From contig NZ_BOLV01000003.1 of the NCBI RefSeq assembly GCF_016861845.1, positions 116,209 to 180,208 of the forward strand: a DNA stretch of 64,000 nt. The letters are read 5' to 3'. The translations under genes and the position numbers were made by a program. The notes under the pieces are model-generated. The model searched no databases. It was not told where the DNA came from and saw only the letters and a list, made by a program, of their open reading frames with translations. Every line of letters begins with the position of its first letter. The stretch's first letter is position 1. Origin of the DNA: Lacticaseibacillus suilingensis (GTDB lineage Bacteria > Bacillota > Bacilli > Lactobacillales > Lactobacillaceae). This document shows, piece by piece, positions 31,746 through 41,560 of this stretch.

Positions 31746-33932
31746 ATGGAGGCCCAAGAAGCCAAACAACTAATTCATCAATTCGACTTACGCACCAAGC
31801 ACAACCAAATGAGTATCGGGGTGTTGGCGACGGGGCATGTCGTGGCTTTGTACTTAGGCCAGCGCCTGCCGGTGGGCACCAAACTAGGTGGCATCATCAC
31901 TGAAATGGGCCGCGCCAGCTATCTGGCGGACACCGAAGGCATTCATGATTTTCGCCTTGAGCAATTGCCGCTTTTATATCCCACCTTTGGCAGTTCTGAC
32001 ATGCGGCGGCCCGCGTTGATGGTCCGGCAGGAAAATGGTTCAGAAGTCTTGGATTTACGCTTTCAAAGTGCGCAGTGGCTCGATCAAGTGCCGACGCCGG
32101 CTGCCTTGCCAGCGCTGCGCCCCATGCCGGTAGCCGAAGCCAGTGGACTCGCCTTAACCCTAGCCGATGAAGCGGTGGGTGTGACCGTGACCTTGTTCAT
32201 TGAAGCCGATGCAACGCATGACACCTTTGCTCAGCATGTCGTGATCAAAAACACCGGTCACGCCTCATTGCACGTGACGCGGGCCTTATCCTGGTCCTGG
32301 GACTTTTTGTCTGACCAGGCGGATCTCATCACCTTTTCCGGCGCTTGGGGCCGCGAAGCCCAGCCGGTGCGACGGGCGCTAGAGCCAGGGCTGCAAGGGG
32401 TGGATTCGATGCGCGGCGCCAGTGGTCATGGGCAGCAGCCAACTTTGGTGCTGGCCCAGCCGCATGCCGATTGGCAGCAAGGAGCAGCGCTGGCGGCCAA
32501 CTTGATTTATAGCGGTGACTTTCTCGCGCAGGTGCAAGTCGATATGCACCAAAATGCCCGCGTTCAGCTGGGCTTGAATGATTGGCAGTTCGATTGGACC
32601 TTAACGCCTGAGGCCAGTTTCACCACCCCGCAGGCCGTGATTGCCCTTGGCACCAGCGGCTTGCGCACGGTCAGCCACCACTTCCAGCAGCTCTACACCG
32701 ACCGGCTGTTGCCTGCCGTTTTTGCCAAGCAGGAGCGGCCGCTGGTCATCAATAACTGGGAGGCCACGTTCTTTGATTTTGACGAAAAGACGTTAGTGGC
32801 GCTAGCGAAAAAAGCGGCGGCGGTGGGTCTTGAACGCTTCGTCTTGGATGACGGCTGGTTTGGCGATGGGCGCGACGATGAAACCACGGCACTGGGCGAT
32901 TGGTGGCCGAATGAAGCCAAGCTCGGCGGCCTTGATCATTTGATTGGTCAGATTAAAAAGCTGGGCTTGGATTTCGGCATTTGGGTGGAGCCGGAAATGG
33001 TCTCCCCCAACTCGCACCTGTATCATGACCATCCCGATTGGATCATTCGCGATCCGCACCACACGCCGAGCCTGGCGCGGCACACTTATGCTCTGGATCT
33101 GGGCCGCGTTGAGGTGCAGGATCACCTAATTAAAGTGCTGAATGCCTTGCTGGATGAGCACGACATTGATTATGTGAAGTGGGACATGAATCGCAATCTC
33201 ACCGATCTTTACACCCCGGCTTTGCCTGCCGAGCGCCAAGGGGAGTTGCGGCATCGGTATCTCTTGGGGTTGTACCGGGTGCTGCAGGCGGTCACCAGCG
33301 CGCATCCACAGGTGATGTTTGAAGGTTGTGCCGGTGGTGGCGGCCGCTTTGATGCCGGGATGCTCGCTTATGCACCGCAAATCTGGACTTCAGATGACAC
33401 CGACGCGATTGCGCGGCTCGGCATTCAACGCGGCACGAGCTTTATTTATCCACCGCAAGCCTTGTCCTGCCATGTGTCGATGGTGCCCAATCAGCAAACT
33501 GGCCGCACCACGCCACTGGCCACGCGGGCGGCAGTGGCAGAGTTTGGCGCTTGCGGCTACGAGCTTAACTTATTGGCCTGCGATGAGACGACCTTGGCGC
33601 AGATCAAAGCTGAGGTGAGTGCCTATAAACCACTGCGGAAGACACTGCAAATGGGGCAGCTGGACTGGCTAGCCGTGTATGATGACCGCAATGAATACGC
33701 CTGGCAGAAGCTGGATGCGACAACGTTGATCATCGATCATGTGAACGTCCTAGCGCAGCCGAATACCGCGATGAAGCGGCTAAAAGCCTTGGCTTTACCG
33801 GAGGATAGCCTGTGGCAGGCGGCAGACGGGAAAATTTATCCAGCCGAGTATCTCATGGCGGTGGGTGTCGCCATTGCCAAGCCGCAAGGGGATTTTGTTA
33901 GCCAGCGCTGGGTGTTCAAGCGCGTCAAGTAA
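31746..33932 (+). CDS. GH36 alpha-galactosidase
   Basis: This 728-residue protein is a full-length GH36 alpha-galactosidase. The nucleophile Asp lies in DYVKWDMNRNL (about 480) and the acid/base Asp in IWTSDDTDAIARL (about 550). FVLDDGWFGDGRDD and DFGIWVEPEMVSPNS are the other active-site loops, after an N-terminal beta-supersandwich (about 1-320). It acts in the cytoplasm on melibiose/raffinose-type or alpha-galactosylated oligosaccharides. It is the last gene of the GH88-rpoN operon, which is unusual company for this enzyme. AAGGAAAGG precedes the ATG. Confidence 0.93.
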   Translation: MEAQEAKQLIHQFDLRTKHNQMSIGVLATGHVVALYLGQRLPVGTKLGGIITEMGRASYLADTEGIHDFRLEQLPLLYPTFGSSDMRRPALMVRQENGSEVLDLRFQSAQWLDQVPTPAALPALRPMPVAEASGLALTLADEAVGVTVTLFIEADATHDTFAQHVVIKNTGHASLHVTRALSWSWDFLSDQADLITFSGAWGREAQPVRRALEPGLQGVDSMRGASGHGQQPTLVLAQPHADWQQGAALAANLIYSGDFLAQVQVDMHQNARVQLGLNDWQFDWTLTPEASFTTPQAVIALGTSGLRTVSHHFQQLYTDRLLPAVFAKQERPLVINNWEATFFDFDEKTLVALAKKAAAVGLERFVLDDGWFGDGRDDETTALGDWWPNEAKLGGLDHLIGQIKKLGLDFGIWVEPEMVSPNSHLYHDHPDWIIRDPHHTPSLARHTYALDLGRVEVQDHLIKVLNALLDEHDIDYVKWDMNRNLTDLYTPALPAERQGELRHRYLLGLYRVLQAVTSAHPQVMFEGCAGGGGRFDAGMLAYAPQIWTSDDTDAIARLGIQRGTSFIYPPQALSCHVSMVPNQQTGRTTPLATRAAVAEFGACGYELNLLACDETTLAQIKAEVSAYKPLRKTLQMGQLDWLAVYDDRNEYAWQKLDATTLIIDHVNVLAQPNTAMKRLKALALPEDSLWQAADGKIYPAEYLMAVGVAIAKPQGDFVSQRWVFKRVK

Positions 33933-33938
33933 GGAGAG

Positions 33939-33987
33939 AAAAATCGCGTCAGGGGCAGTCGAGGTGACTGCTGCTGGCGCGATTTTT
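33939..33987 (+). terminator. terminator of the GH88-rpoN-GH36 operon
   Basis: AAAATCGCG..CAG..GGCAGTC pairs with GACTGC..CTG..CGCGATTTTT, beginning seven bases after the alpha-galactosidase stop. Confidence 0.85.
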
Positions 33988-34034
33988 AGCTACTGTACCC
34001 AGGTTATCTCAATTACTTTGCGTAGTAAGCCACC

Positions 34035-35375
34035 TCAACTGGCGTTAGCGCTGCTGCGGCTGACGGTTTGCACGACAGTGAGATACAGAAGCACCGATAC
34101 GAGCACGAACCAACTGATGTTGCGCTCATGCTTCAATAAGGTCATTCTGCTAGCTAAGATGATCATTGTATTGAGGACTCCCAAGAATAAAGGCAAACCG
34201 GCAACTAACCCAGCTTGTCGCTGTTTGATCCGCATAAGCAACGCGCGGGGCATACCCAATTGATATAACGTTGTTGCGTCATTTTGAACCCATGCGTTTA
34301 AGCGCTGCACTAACCCCAGGATAATGGCTGCGGCGACCATCACGGAAAAACTAAGCATGGTGGTTGTAAACAAAGTCATCCCGGCGGCGGCATCAACGCC
34401 AACGCCGTCAACGGTCACCAAGTTGGCCAAAAAGATGAGTGGCGTTTTGGCCGTATGGAGGGCTTGATATTGCATCAAGCCACCTAACAATAATGCAATG
34501 CCGCCACTTAGCAAGCTTGCTGCCAAACCGATCGTCAGCCAGTAGCGCTGTAATAATTGGCGACAGGTTGCCACACTCAGTAATCGCGTTGCATGTTGCC
34601 GGATGCTTGGCGTCCGGGCAATGATCGCCAATCCTGCCGGTAGGGTAAAAGCACACACGGCAAAGCCACCAATCATGCTTAAGCTCAACCAAGCGCTAAT
34701 GGTTGGCGGCGTGGTTGACCAGTGAGCTAGGCCATAGTCGCCGGCAAATAAACCCAATGGTGCCAGTAACGCGATCAGCCCTTGCCACCGGTCGTTAATG
34801 TGATGATGGCTGGTCGGGTTGTGGCGATTGTGACTGCCTAAAGGGCGGCAAAAACGTAACCATCCAGTCACCGCTAATAGGCTATAGCCAATCGTATAAC
34901 CAATCAGCAGTTGGCTTGCCGCCCGGCCAGACCACAGGAGGCCAGTGTTCAGCGGCAGTGACATCATGCGAAACAACCACATCGCAAAAAACTTAGAACC
35001 GATAAAACCAGCGGCGATACCGATTCCGCTGGTCAGGATAGCCCAGAGGCCGTTTTCGCCGATCAAGCGCAAAGCGAGGTACCATAGCGGCATGCCTAGC
35101 GTCCGATATAGCTGAAACTCAGTGCGATAGTGTGAAAGCATCTGTTGATAGAGATACCCCATCACGAGCACTTCAAGCCCGCTGAGTACCCCAACCAAAG
35201 TCCATAAGCACTGTTTAAGTAGCGTTGCGATTGCGGGCGTGATCCCGCGCATCACCGCCGAGGTGGCCAGAATTGACAATAAAGCGTATAAAACTGTCGC
35301 TAGTGCCCCGCCAGCGAACATCAAGACGCGGCCTAAAGCGGCATGGGACCTCAAGGGTTTAATTAATCGTCTCAT
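34035..35375 (-). CDS. FtsX-like ABC transporter permease
   Basis: This 446-residue membrane protein has about ten hydrophobic helices in two groups. ALLSILATSAVMRGITPAIA and SHYRTEFQLYRTLGMPLWYL in the first half, and WVQNDATTLYQLGMPRALLM in the second, are the cytoplasmic coupling motifs of FtsX/MacB/BceB-type permeases. It has no large extracellular sensor domain. The partner ATPase (35359) overlaps its start by 17 bases. Pairs like this export or extract peptides and lipoproteins; the substrate is unknown. I start at 35375 because GGAAGGTGG lies before it. Confidence 0.8.
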   Translation of the reverse strand: MRRLIKPLRSHAALGRVLMFAGGALATVLYALLSILATSAVMRGITPAIATLLKQCLWTLVGVLSGLEVLVMGYLYQQMLSHYRTEFQLYRTLGMPLWYLALRLIGENGLWAILTSGIGIAAGFIGSKFFAMWLFRMMSLPLNTGLLWSGRAASQLLIGYTIGYSLLAVTGWLRFCRPLGSHNRHNPTSHHHINDRWQGLIALLAPLGLFAGDYGLAHWSTTPPTISAWLSLSMIGGFAVCAFTLPAGLAIIARTPSIRQHATRLLSVATCRQLLQRYWLTIGLAASLLSGGIALLLGGLMQYQALHTAKTPLIFLANLVTVDGVGVDAAAGMTLFTTTMLSFSVMVAAAIILGLVQRLNAWVQNDATTLYQLGMPRALLMRIKQRQAGLVAGLPLFLGVLNTMIILASRMTLLKHERNISWFVLVSVLLYLTVVQTVSRSSANAS

Positions 35376-36117
35376 CGCGCCACCTTCCACCGCTAATTGC
35401 CGCTGTTTCAACGATTTGCTCAAAAAATTGTTGTTGATTGCCTTTTGATGTTACCGCGGCGAAGAATCGCCCATCTTTGATAAATACAATACGGTCGCAA
35501 AAACTCGCGGTGAAGGCGTCGTGAGTGACCAAGATAGTGGTTGTATGGGCCTCGTGATGCAACTTGGCTAGGTGCTGGAGGAAAGTAGTGGCGGCATGGG
35601 AATCGAGGCTCGCCGTCGGTTCATCAGCTAAAATTAGACTTGGTTTGGTGATGATGGCACGTGCGGCGGCCACGCGCTGCTGCTGGCCGATGCTTAGTTG
35701 ATGGGGGTAGCGCGTCAAAAGCGGATCTAACGAAAATTGCGTCGCAACTTGAGCCACCCGTTCAGCCAAGTCTTTGGGCCGTGGTGGCAAGAGGGTCAAA
35801 GGTAGCGCGATGTTATCGCCAATGGTCAAGTTTGGTAACAAGCGGAAATCCTGAATCATCAAGCCCAATTGGGTGCGGCGAAAGTTGGCCGCTTTGGCGT
35901 CACGCCACTTTGTCACTGGCTGACCGGCGACGAAGACGGTGCCTGAGGTTGGTTTTTTCAAGGTTGCGATGATGTTAAGCAAGGTTGACTTGCCTACCCC
36001 ACTTGGCCCCATGATACCGACGAATTCGTTGGCAGCGATGTCTAAACTGAAATCATCTAGCGCTGCCCGATGCTGCCCGTAACGCTTGGTTAGATGCCGG
36101 ATTTGTACGAACGCCAC
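35359..36117 (-). CDS. ABC transporter ATP-binding protein (MacB/LolD/BceA type)
   Basis: The 252-residue ATPase has Walker [12 protein letters not shown]-loop [21 protein letters not shown], signature [16 protein letters not shown], Walker [14 protein letters not shown] and the His switch LVTHD. The signature has Ile where Gly is common (LSGGQ). The best start is the GTG at 36117, preceded by GGAGGGGGG. It powers the permease at 34035. No two-component system or immunity gene adjoins to suggest a bacteriocin target. Confidence 0.85.
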   Translation of the reverse strand: MAFVQIRHLTKRYGQHRAALDDFSLDIAANEFVGIMGPSGVGKSTLLNIIATLKKPTSGTVFVAGQPVTKWRDAKAANFRRTQLGLMIQDFRLLPNLTIGDNIALPLTLLPPRPKDLAERVAQVATQFSLDPLLTRYPHQLSIGQQQRVAAARAIITKPSLILADEPTASLDSHAATTFLQHLAKLHHEAHTTTILVTHDAFTASFCDRIVFIKDGRFFAAVTSKGNQQQFFEQIVETAAISGGRWRDETIN

Positions 36118-36439
36118 CGTCTTCCCCCCCTCCTTCAAATCATACCACCGCCTAAGATGACCACGCAAAGTCGCCACGCGCGGACAAAAAAGCCGCGTCT
36201 GACAAGCAGAAGTGTTCATTGAAACTGAAGTCACTGGTGATGCATGGCCGTATGGTAGTAAAAAATAAGCCGATTCTTTCAGCGTGACGAGTCAACTGAT
36301 GAAAATCAAATCAAAGCCCAACCGATGCTGGAAGCATCTTGATCAGGCAAGATTGACATAGATGACAGGAAAAGTTGGTGAAGGAACGGCTTAAGGTTGC
36401 TCTAATTGACGATGGACTGCTCTGGGCGTGATATGACGT
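36118..36439. other. gene-free interval
   Basis: No credible ORF was seen. It must hold the promoter of the ABC pair at its left and any terminator of the GH43 gene at its right; neither could be identified with confidence. Confidence 0.5.
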
Positions 36440-38026
36440 TCAACGGCGTTCTTGATAGTCGAAGGTTTTGAAGGTGGCAAAGCTGGTGTGATCATTGAGG
36501 TCCTGGGCGCAGATGCCGACCATGGCGCCGGTGAAGGCCAGTTTGCCTTGCGCCTTCACGTAGTCATCAGACAACTGGTCCGCCGGCAACCCGTCGCCAA
36601 TCAGCTGCCAATCGTTATCAGGTAATTGATAGCTGAACTGGCTGGTGGCGTGATCCACTTCGGCCCGCAGCGTCACTAGCCCGGCTGGCAAGGGGATGCG
36701 CGGAGAGGCATAGTGGGCCTGACCGGCCGCATCCACCATTACCTGCAGGTAGCGGGTGTGCTTGGTTTCATCGTAGTTGATGCTTAAATACTGCCAGTTA
36801 TCGGTGTCATAGAACAGCACCAGTCCGGCCAGTGTTTGGAAATTGGTCGGCGCAAAGTCCACCGTGGTGGTTGCCGTGAAATGGAAGGCCTGCCAGCGCC
36901 GCGCCAGCAAACTTTGACGGTGCAGGCTGGTGATACTTTGCTGGCCGCGCAGGACCAAGCCAGCAGGCGTGAGCTGGGCGTGGTCACCCAACGGGCCGCG
37001 TAGCGACTTGAGGCTAATGGGCAGCGCTTTGGCGGTGGTGAAATCGATGGTTTCAGAAAAGTCGGTGCGCTGCTCGACATCCTGCGCAATCGACGGCAGC
37101 GGCGATTGCAGCGGCGGCACTTCGCCGCCATCGAGCAGGTAGGGCCAATCATCTTGCCAGCGAATCGGCGTCAGACCGGTTTCCCGGCCCAGGGTGCAGT
37201 TGCCGCGCTGCAGCTTCAGAGGCCGGGCAGTGATGAAGGTGGCATACCACTCATCCGGCGTGATTTCCACGAGACTGACATGGCCGCATTTTTGCAAGGG
37301 GCTGTCAGGGTGCGGCTTGGTGGTCATCAGCGGCGTGTTCGGCGCCACGGTATAGGGCCCCCAGATGTTGCGCGCTCGGGCAATGGTGGCGGCATGCGAG
37401 TAACCGGTGCCACCAGCGGCACAAATCAGGTAGTACCAGCCGTTACGTTTGAGCATTTGCGGCCCTTCCGCATTGCCCAACTGAGTGCCTTGGAAAATCT
37501 TTTGGCGCGCGCCGACGAGTTGGTGATGGGCGAGGTCATATTCCTGCATCACGACGCCGGCAAAGCCATCGTGGTCAAGCCGGTGATCGTACAGCATGTT
37601 CATCAGGTAGTGGCGGCCATCGTCATCGTGAAATAGCGCCGGATCGAAGCCGCTGGCGTTCAAAAAAACCGGCTCGCTCCAGGGCCCAGTGATGGCTGGG
37701 GCTTCAATCAGGTAGTTCAAGGTATCTTTGAAAATCCCGGTGGTTTTGACATCGGTGTAAATCAAATAGAACCGACCGTGGTCATACGATAAAGCAGGCG
37801 CCCACAAGCTACCGGAATTGTAATTCCCCAGCAAATTAGCCTGGCTGGGGCGGTCGACCGGCTCTGCCACCACCGTCCAGTTGATGAGATCAGTGGAATG
37901 ATAAATCTCAACCCCTGGCCACCATTCGAACGTCGAGGTGGCAATGTAATAGTCATCCCCGACCCGCAGAATGCTGGCGTCAGGGTTAAAGCCTCTGAGA
38001 ATTGGATTAGTGTACAGCTTGGTCAT
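36440..38026 (-). CDS. GH43 beta-xylosidase/arabinofuranosidase-like enzyme
   Basis: The 528-residue protein has the two-domain form of GH43 beta-xylosidases: a five-bladed propeller (about 1-320) and a beta-sandwich (about 330-525). Catalytic acids appear in NPILRGFNPDASILRVGDDYY (base Asp), GFDPALFHDDDG (pKa-modulating Asp) and LGNAEGPQMLKRNGWYYL (acid Glu). No signal peptide is present, so it acts on imported oligosaccharides. GGGAGG precedes the ATG. A sigma-54-type promoter (38062) lies 36 bases upstream, putting it in the same regulon as the PTS operons. Confidence 0.88.
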   Translation of the reverse strand: MTKLYTNPILRGFNPDASILRVGDDYYIATSTFEWWPGVEIYHSTDLINWTVVAEPVDRPSQANLLGNYNSGSLWAPALSYDHGRFYLIYTDVKTTGIFKDTLNYLIEAPAITGPWSEPVFLNASGFDPALFHDDDGRHYLMNMLYDHRLDHDGFAGVVMQEYDLAHHQLVGARQKIFQGTQLGNAEGPQMLKRNGWYYLICAAGGTGYSHAATIARARNIWGPYTVAPNTPLMTTKPHPDSPLQKCGHVSLVEITPDEWYATFITARPLKLQRGNCTLGRETGLTPIRWQDDWPYLLDGGEVPPLQSPLPSIAQDVEQRTDFSETIDFTTAKALPISLKSLRGPLGDHAQLTPAGLVLRGQQSITSLHRQSLLARRWQAFHFTATTTVDFAPTNFQTLAGLVLFYDTDNWQYLSINYDETKHTRYLQVMVDAAGQAHYASPRIPLPAGLVTLRAEVDHATSQFSYQLPDNDWQLIGDGLPADQLSDDYVKAQGKLAFTGAMVGICAQDLNDHTSFATFKTFDYQERR

Positions 38027-38061
38027 GTGAATCCTCCCTTTGCAGTGTCACCTCAATACAA

Positions 38062-38076
38062 GCAAGTTTCATGCCA
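38062..38076 (-). promoter_or_regulatory. sigma-54 promoter of the GH43 gene
   Basis: The minus strand reads TGGCAT-gaaac-TTGC followed by TTG. One base differs from the TGGCAC consensus; the spacing is exact. Confidence 0.7.
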
Positions 38077-38086
38077 AATAGTGCCG

Positions 38087-38124
38087 ACAAAAAGCCCCAG
38101 CACCAAGCAAGCTGGTGTTGGGGC
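38087..38124 (-). terminator. terminator of the surface lyase gene
   Basis: On the minus strand GCCCCAACACCA pairs with TGGTGCTGGGGC and TTTTTG follows, 25 bases after the stop at 38149. It separates the lyase from the GH43 promoter. Confidence 0.85.
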
Positions 38125-38148
38125 AGAGAGGAGAACGAGTTGATACGG

Positions 38149-41100
38149 TTAAGCGCGGCGTTTCAGGCCGTAGAGCGCGCCGGCTAACAGGAGGACGCCG
38201 GCACCAATCAGCCAAGGCTGAGCCGCTTCACCAGTGGCTGGTAGCTGGCCGTGTTTGCCAGTCGTGGCCTTGGTACTGGTCTTTTGACCGGTCTTGGTGG
38301 CGCTAGGGGTCTGATGACTGGTGGCTTGGCCATGGTTGCTGGCTTGGGTCCCAGCGTTAACGTTACTGCCTTGACTGGCGGCGTTGCCAGTTTGGCCTTG
38401 GTGCCCACTGTGACCAGGGGTGGTAACTTCGGTTTGCGGCTTGCTGTTATCGGTGACGCTTGGCGTTGTTTCAGCCAGGAGCTGCGGCTTAGTCATGCCG
38501 TCTGCGGTTGGCGCGAGTTCGTAGCGGGTGCCGAAGAGGTGAATCTCGCCATAATCAGCGATGCCAGGGTAAGCCGGGTCAGTCGGTTCACCAGCCGCAT
38601 CAACTTGAACCTTGAAGTAGCGATATTGGGTGTGATTGGAAACGGTGATCGTTTGCGGCTGGTTGCTCAAGGTGGTCATGGCATCGGTGAGTTTGGTCCA
38701 GTTGATGCCATCATTGGAGCCATAAAGGTTGGTGCCTTGGCTGCGGTTCGGGAACCCGGTGCGGGCCAAAAACATCACTTTCGTTAAGGAGACGGCGGCA
38801 TTTTCGCCGAAGTCGATCACGGCCGGCGTGTGCCAGTCCCCGCCTTGGGTGGCTTGATTGTCATCGGTGAGCAGGGCGGTGTTGGCCGTTTTGGTTTCAT
38901 CGATGGCTTGCGAATCTTTTTGCAGTAAGTTGGCGGTGGTGATTCCCGCGTAGGCTAAACTACCATCGGCCAAGGTTGGGTTCATCAATTCAGCAGCTTT
39001 GATGGCCTTGGTGTAGGCGTTCAAGGCGTTTTGGAAGTCTTCGTCGGTGCCGGTTTTAATCAGCGCTTGCACCGCTTTGGCCGCGGCGTTGACTTTCGCG
39101 AGGGACGCTGTGGTGTAAGTGCCATCACTGAGTTGCTTAGTGGCAGTGTTGTAAGCCGCCACGCGGTCATTTTCAACCGTAATGGTGAAGGTCTTGGTGA
39201 CGGTGCGTTGGCCATTGGTGGCAGTAACGGTCACTGGATAAGTCCCGGCTGCGGTTGGCTTAAAGGTCAAGGTGCCATCTGCGGCCAAGGTCAAGCCTTG
39301 CGGTCCGTTCACTAGGGTCAAGCTGGTGGCATTGGTTGCCGTCAGCTTCAGGTCCAACGTCTTGCCTAAAAACATGGCGGTATCGCGGGCAGTGTCGCCA
39401 ATCACTGGCAAGGCGGCATCATCAGTGTAGACACCAGCGGCAAAAGTGACTTTAACGTTGGACTGACCTAAAACCGTGAAGAAGTCGATGTTGGCATTAC
39501 CACCAGCCACTGGATAGGCGACGGTTTGCCACTGATTTTTCGTATCCGGCAAAGTTAGGGTCTGGTAAGCGGCGTCCGGGGTGTTGCTGGCAGATACCAG
39601 CAATTGAGCGGTACCATTGGTCTTCAGCCGAACGGCGAAGGTGCCAGTGGTAGGCTTCACCAAACCGGCCAAAGCTACTTGGGCGCCGCCGCGGTTGGTG
39701 GTGGTGTCCTTAGGGTAAGTGGCGTCGTAGGCGGTTTCGGAAATGTCCTTTTGGGTGGTGGCGGCGGTGACTTCAATGCCATCTTTGGTGGTCTTGGCGA
39801 GCTTGCTATTCAGCACGGTGCCGAATTGACTGAAGGTGACATCTTCTGTGCCCGCAGTTTGGCTAGGGAAGGTGGTGGTGTCAGCCGCCTTAGCCTGCGG
39901 CATCGAGAGCCAGTATTCCGCTCCGATTTCGGTAATCTTGTTGTCGGAATAGGCCCCCCAGTAGTTCATTTGCTTGGTGCCTTCATAATAAGTCGTGCTA
40001 CTTAAATGGGTGGCTTCATTCGCTACCGCTGGCGCAATTTTAGCGATTTCGGCCGCGGATAAGCCTTCTTGATAACGATAGTAATCATAGACTTCGCTGA
40101 GGCTGTAGAACTTGTTCAAACGCCCGCGACCGTCAGGTGACACTGGCCCGCCGAAGTCGATAATATTGGTGACCCCATCGGATTCAATTGCTGGGTGCGC
40201 AGCGTCACCCGGTTGTGACACTTGGATCCAAGGAATCGTGCGACCGGTATTGTAGGCATAAAACTGCTGCGTTCCTGCCAGTAAGCGATTATTGCCAAAA
40301 TTGTAAGGGTCAACGGCATTGGCTGCCGTGGAAACGGTGCCGGTGGTGGGGTCGACTTTGGTGCCCTGGTTATTGATCATCCGCGCCAGGCCAGCGAGAT
40401 CCAAAGCATCATCCTTGGCGTGGTTGGCGTCGCGGCCCATTTCCAGCAGTTGGACAAAATCCTGGCCGGTTGGGTTGCGAGGGTCATCAGCTGTCATCAC
40501 ATGCATCAAGTTGCCTAGCGCGCCGTTGATATTCGGGCGTTCAGATTGGGCATTGACGAAATACTGCTCCACGGCATCCTGATAGGCGGTGGTGTCGTCT
40601 TTGAAAATGCTGGCTGCCATGACGCCAGTTAAGGCGTACAGGTGCTGATTGAAGTATTGATTTTTGACATTGATTAGCAAGTTCGTGGTGAGGGGATCAA
40701 TAAAGTTATCAATCAGTTTCTGGTTGTCGGTATCAGTCCAGCGCAGGTTGATGGTGTTGCCTTCAGTATCCTTGTAGCTCCCTTGCGTCGGATTGGTGTA
40801 CTTGGTCAGCTCCGCGGCCGCCACCATGTAGTAAAACGGCACTGGGGCGTGAATATGAGCGTCGGCATAGTACTTGTAGCCATCTTTAGACATATTCTCC
40901 CAGATGCGAATCAGGCGAATAGCATTGTAGCGGTACTTCACGTTCCCAGTCAGATAGTAAAGCACGGACTGGGTGTAGGCCCGAAAGCCATCTTGGGAGA
41001 GCCGCGGTTCTTGTTTATTCGAGGTGAAGGTTTTATCCAGCGGCACGTCCCGAGTCCCTTCCTTCAGATTTGCCGCTTGAAAATCTAAGCTGGCATAGGG

Positions 41101-41355
41101 ACTGGCCAGCATCCCTTGATAGTAGCTTTCCCAAGGCTCGGCATGCTTTGCCAGTTGCTCTCGGGTATTGGTCAAAGCCGCTGGATCAATGCTGATCCCT
41201 GGGTGCGTGAAGCCATCCGTTTTGGTGATTTGCAACTGCACACTGGTGGTATCGATGCTATCAGCATCGGCGGCATGGGTGAGGTGACCGGGAATAAGCA
41301 ATGCAGCCGCCGCCCCCAAGATCACGCCGAAGCGCCAAAATCCATGATGAGACAT
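38149..41355 (-). CDS. LPxTG-anchored alginate-lyase-fold polysaccharide lyase with F5/8C domain
   Basis: This 1068-residue surface protein has a signal peptide (about 1-30), then an alpha/alpha-toroid alginate-lyase-type domain (about 40-410). That domain includes HPGISIDPAALTNTREQLAK, SVLYYLTGNVKYRYNAIRLI and the NQYFNQHLYALTG block, which resembles the NNH-type catalytic stretch. A jelly-roll segment (about 500-640), an Ig-like module (about 650-740), a FIVAR-like helix pair (about 745-800) and an F5/8 type C carbohydrate-binding domain (about 810-960) follow. A Thr/Gln-rich stalk leads to LPATG near 1038, a hydrophobic helix and KRR. The ATG at 41355 has AGGAAG; the longer start at 41403 lacks one. 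It probably cuts a uronate-containing polymer outside the cell, feeding GH88. The polymer is unknown. Confidence 0.83.
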   Translation of the reverse strand: MSHHGFWRFGVILGAAAALLIPGHLTHAADADSIDTTSVQLQITKTDGFTHPGISIDPAALTNTREQLAKHAEPWESYYQGMLASPYASLDFQAANLKEGTRDVPLDKTFTSNKQEPRLSQDGFRAYTQSVLYYLTGNVKYRYNAIRLIRIWENMSKDGYKYYADAHIHAPVPFYYMVAAAELTKYTNPTQGSYKDTEGNTINLRWTDTDNQKLIDNFIDPLTTNLLINVKNQYFNQHLYALTGVMAASIFKDDTTAYQDAVEQYFVNAQSERPNINGALGNLMHVMTADDPRNPTGQDFVQLLEMGRDANHAKDDALDLAGLARMINNQGTKVDPTTGTVSTAANAVDPYNFGNNRLLAGTQQFYAYNTGRTIPWIQVSQPGDAAHPAIESDGVTNIIDFGGPVSPDGRGRLNKFYSLSEVYDYYRYQEGLSAAEIAKIAPAVANEATHLSSTTYYEGTKQMNYWGAYSDNKITEIGAEYWLSMPQAKAADTTTFPSQTAGTEDVTFSQFGTVLNSKLAKTTKDGIEVTAATTQKDISETAYDATYPKDTTTNRGGAQVALAGLVKPTTGTFAVRLKTNGTAQLLVSASNTPDAAYQTLTLPDTKNQWQTVAYPVAGGNANIDFFTVLGQSNVKVTFAAGVYTDDAALPVIGDTARDTAMFLGKTLDLKLTATNATSLTLVNGPQGLTLAADGTLTFKPTAAGTYPVTVTATNGQRTVTKTFTITVENDRVAAYNTATKQLSDGTYTTASLAKVNAAAKAVQALIKTGTDEDFQNALNAYTKAIKAAELMNPTLADGSLAYAGITTANLLQKDSQAIDETKTANTALLTDDNQATQGGDWHTPAVIDFGENAAVSLTKVMFLARTGFPNRSQGTNLYGSNDGINWTKLTDAMTTLSNQPQTITVSNHTQYRYFKVQVDAAGEPTDPAYPGIADYGEIHLFGTRYELAPTADGMTKPQLLAETTPSVTDNSKPQTEVTTPGHSGHQGQTGNAASQGSNVNAGTQASNHGQATSHQTPSATKTGQKTSTKATTGKHGQLPATGEAAQPWLIGAGVLLLAGALYGLKRRA

Positions 41356-41399
41356 TTTTCTTCCTGCTATATAAAATGTGGAAGAATGTCTATTTGACA

Positions 41400-41560
41400 T
41401 CAATAAAGGTTTATATATTTCCTTTCTTGATTAACATCCGACATTTCACTTAGTCCCGTCAACATTGGTGTTCCCACTCAGGATTCAACCTTTGCGACAT
41501 TGACCAACTCTTGAACTGTAAGGTACTAGCCATACCCTGAATGATTAGCTTGCGTATTGA
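41400..41560 (-). ncRNA. possible omega/reRNA scaffold of TnpB
   Basis: TnpB guide RNAs come from the 3' end of tnpB and the element's right end. Minus-strand sequence from the tnpB stop to about 41400 is non-coding and contains foldable segments (GAGTGGGAACACC, GTTGACGGGACTAAG). The exact right end and guide start could not be fixed, so this is positional inference only. Confidence 0.3.

Noticed and set aside
41356..41450. Sigma-54 promoter before the surface lyase
   Set aside because: No TGGCAC-N5-TTGC or one-mismatch form was found upstream of 41355; the region is AT-rich and suits a sigma-A promoter.
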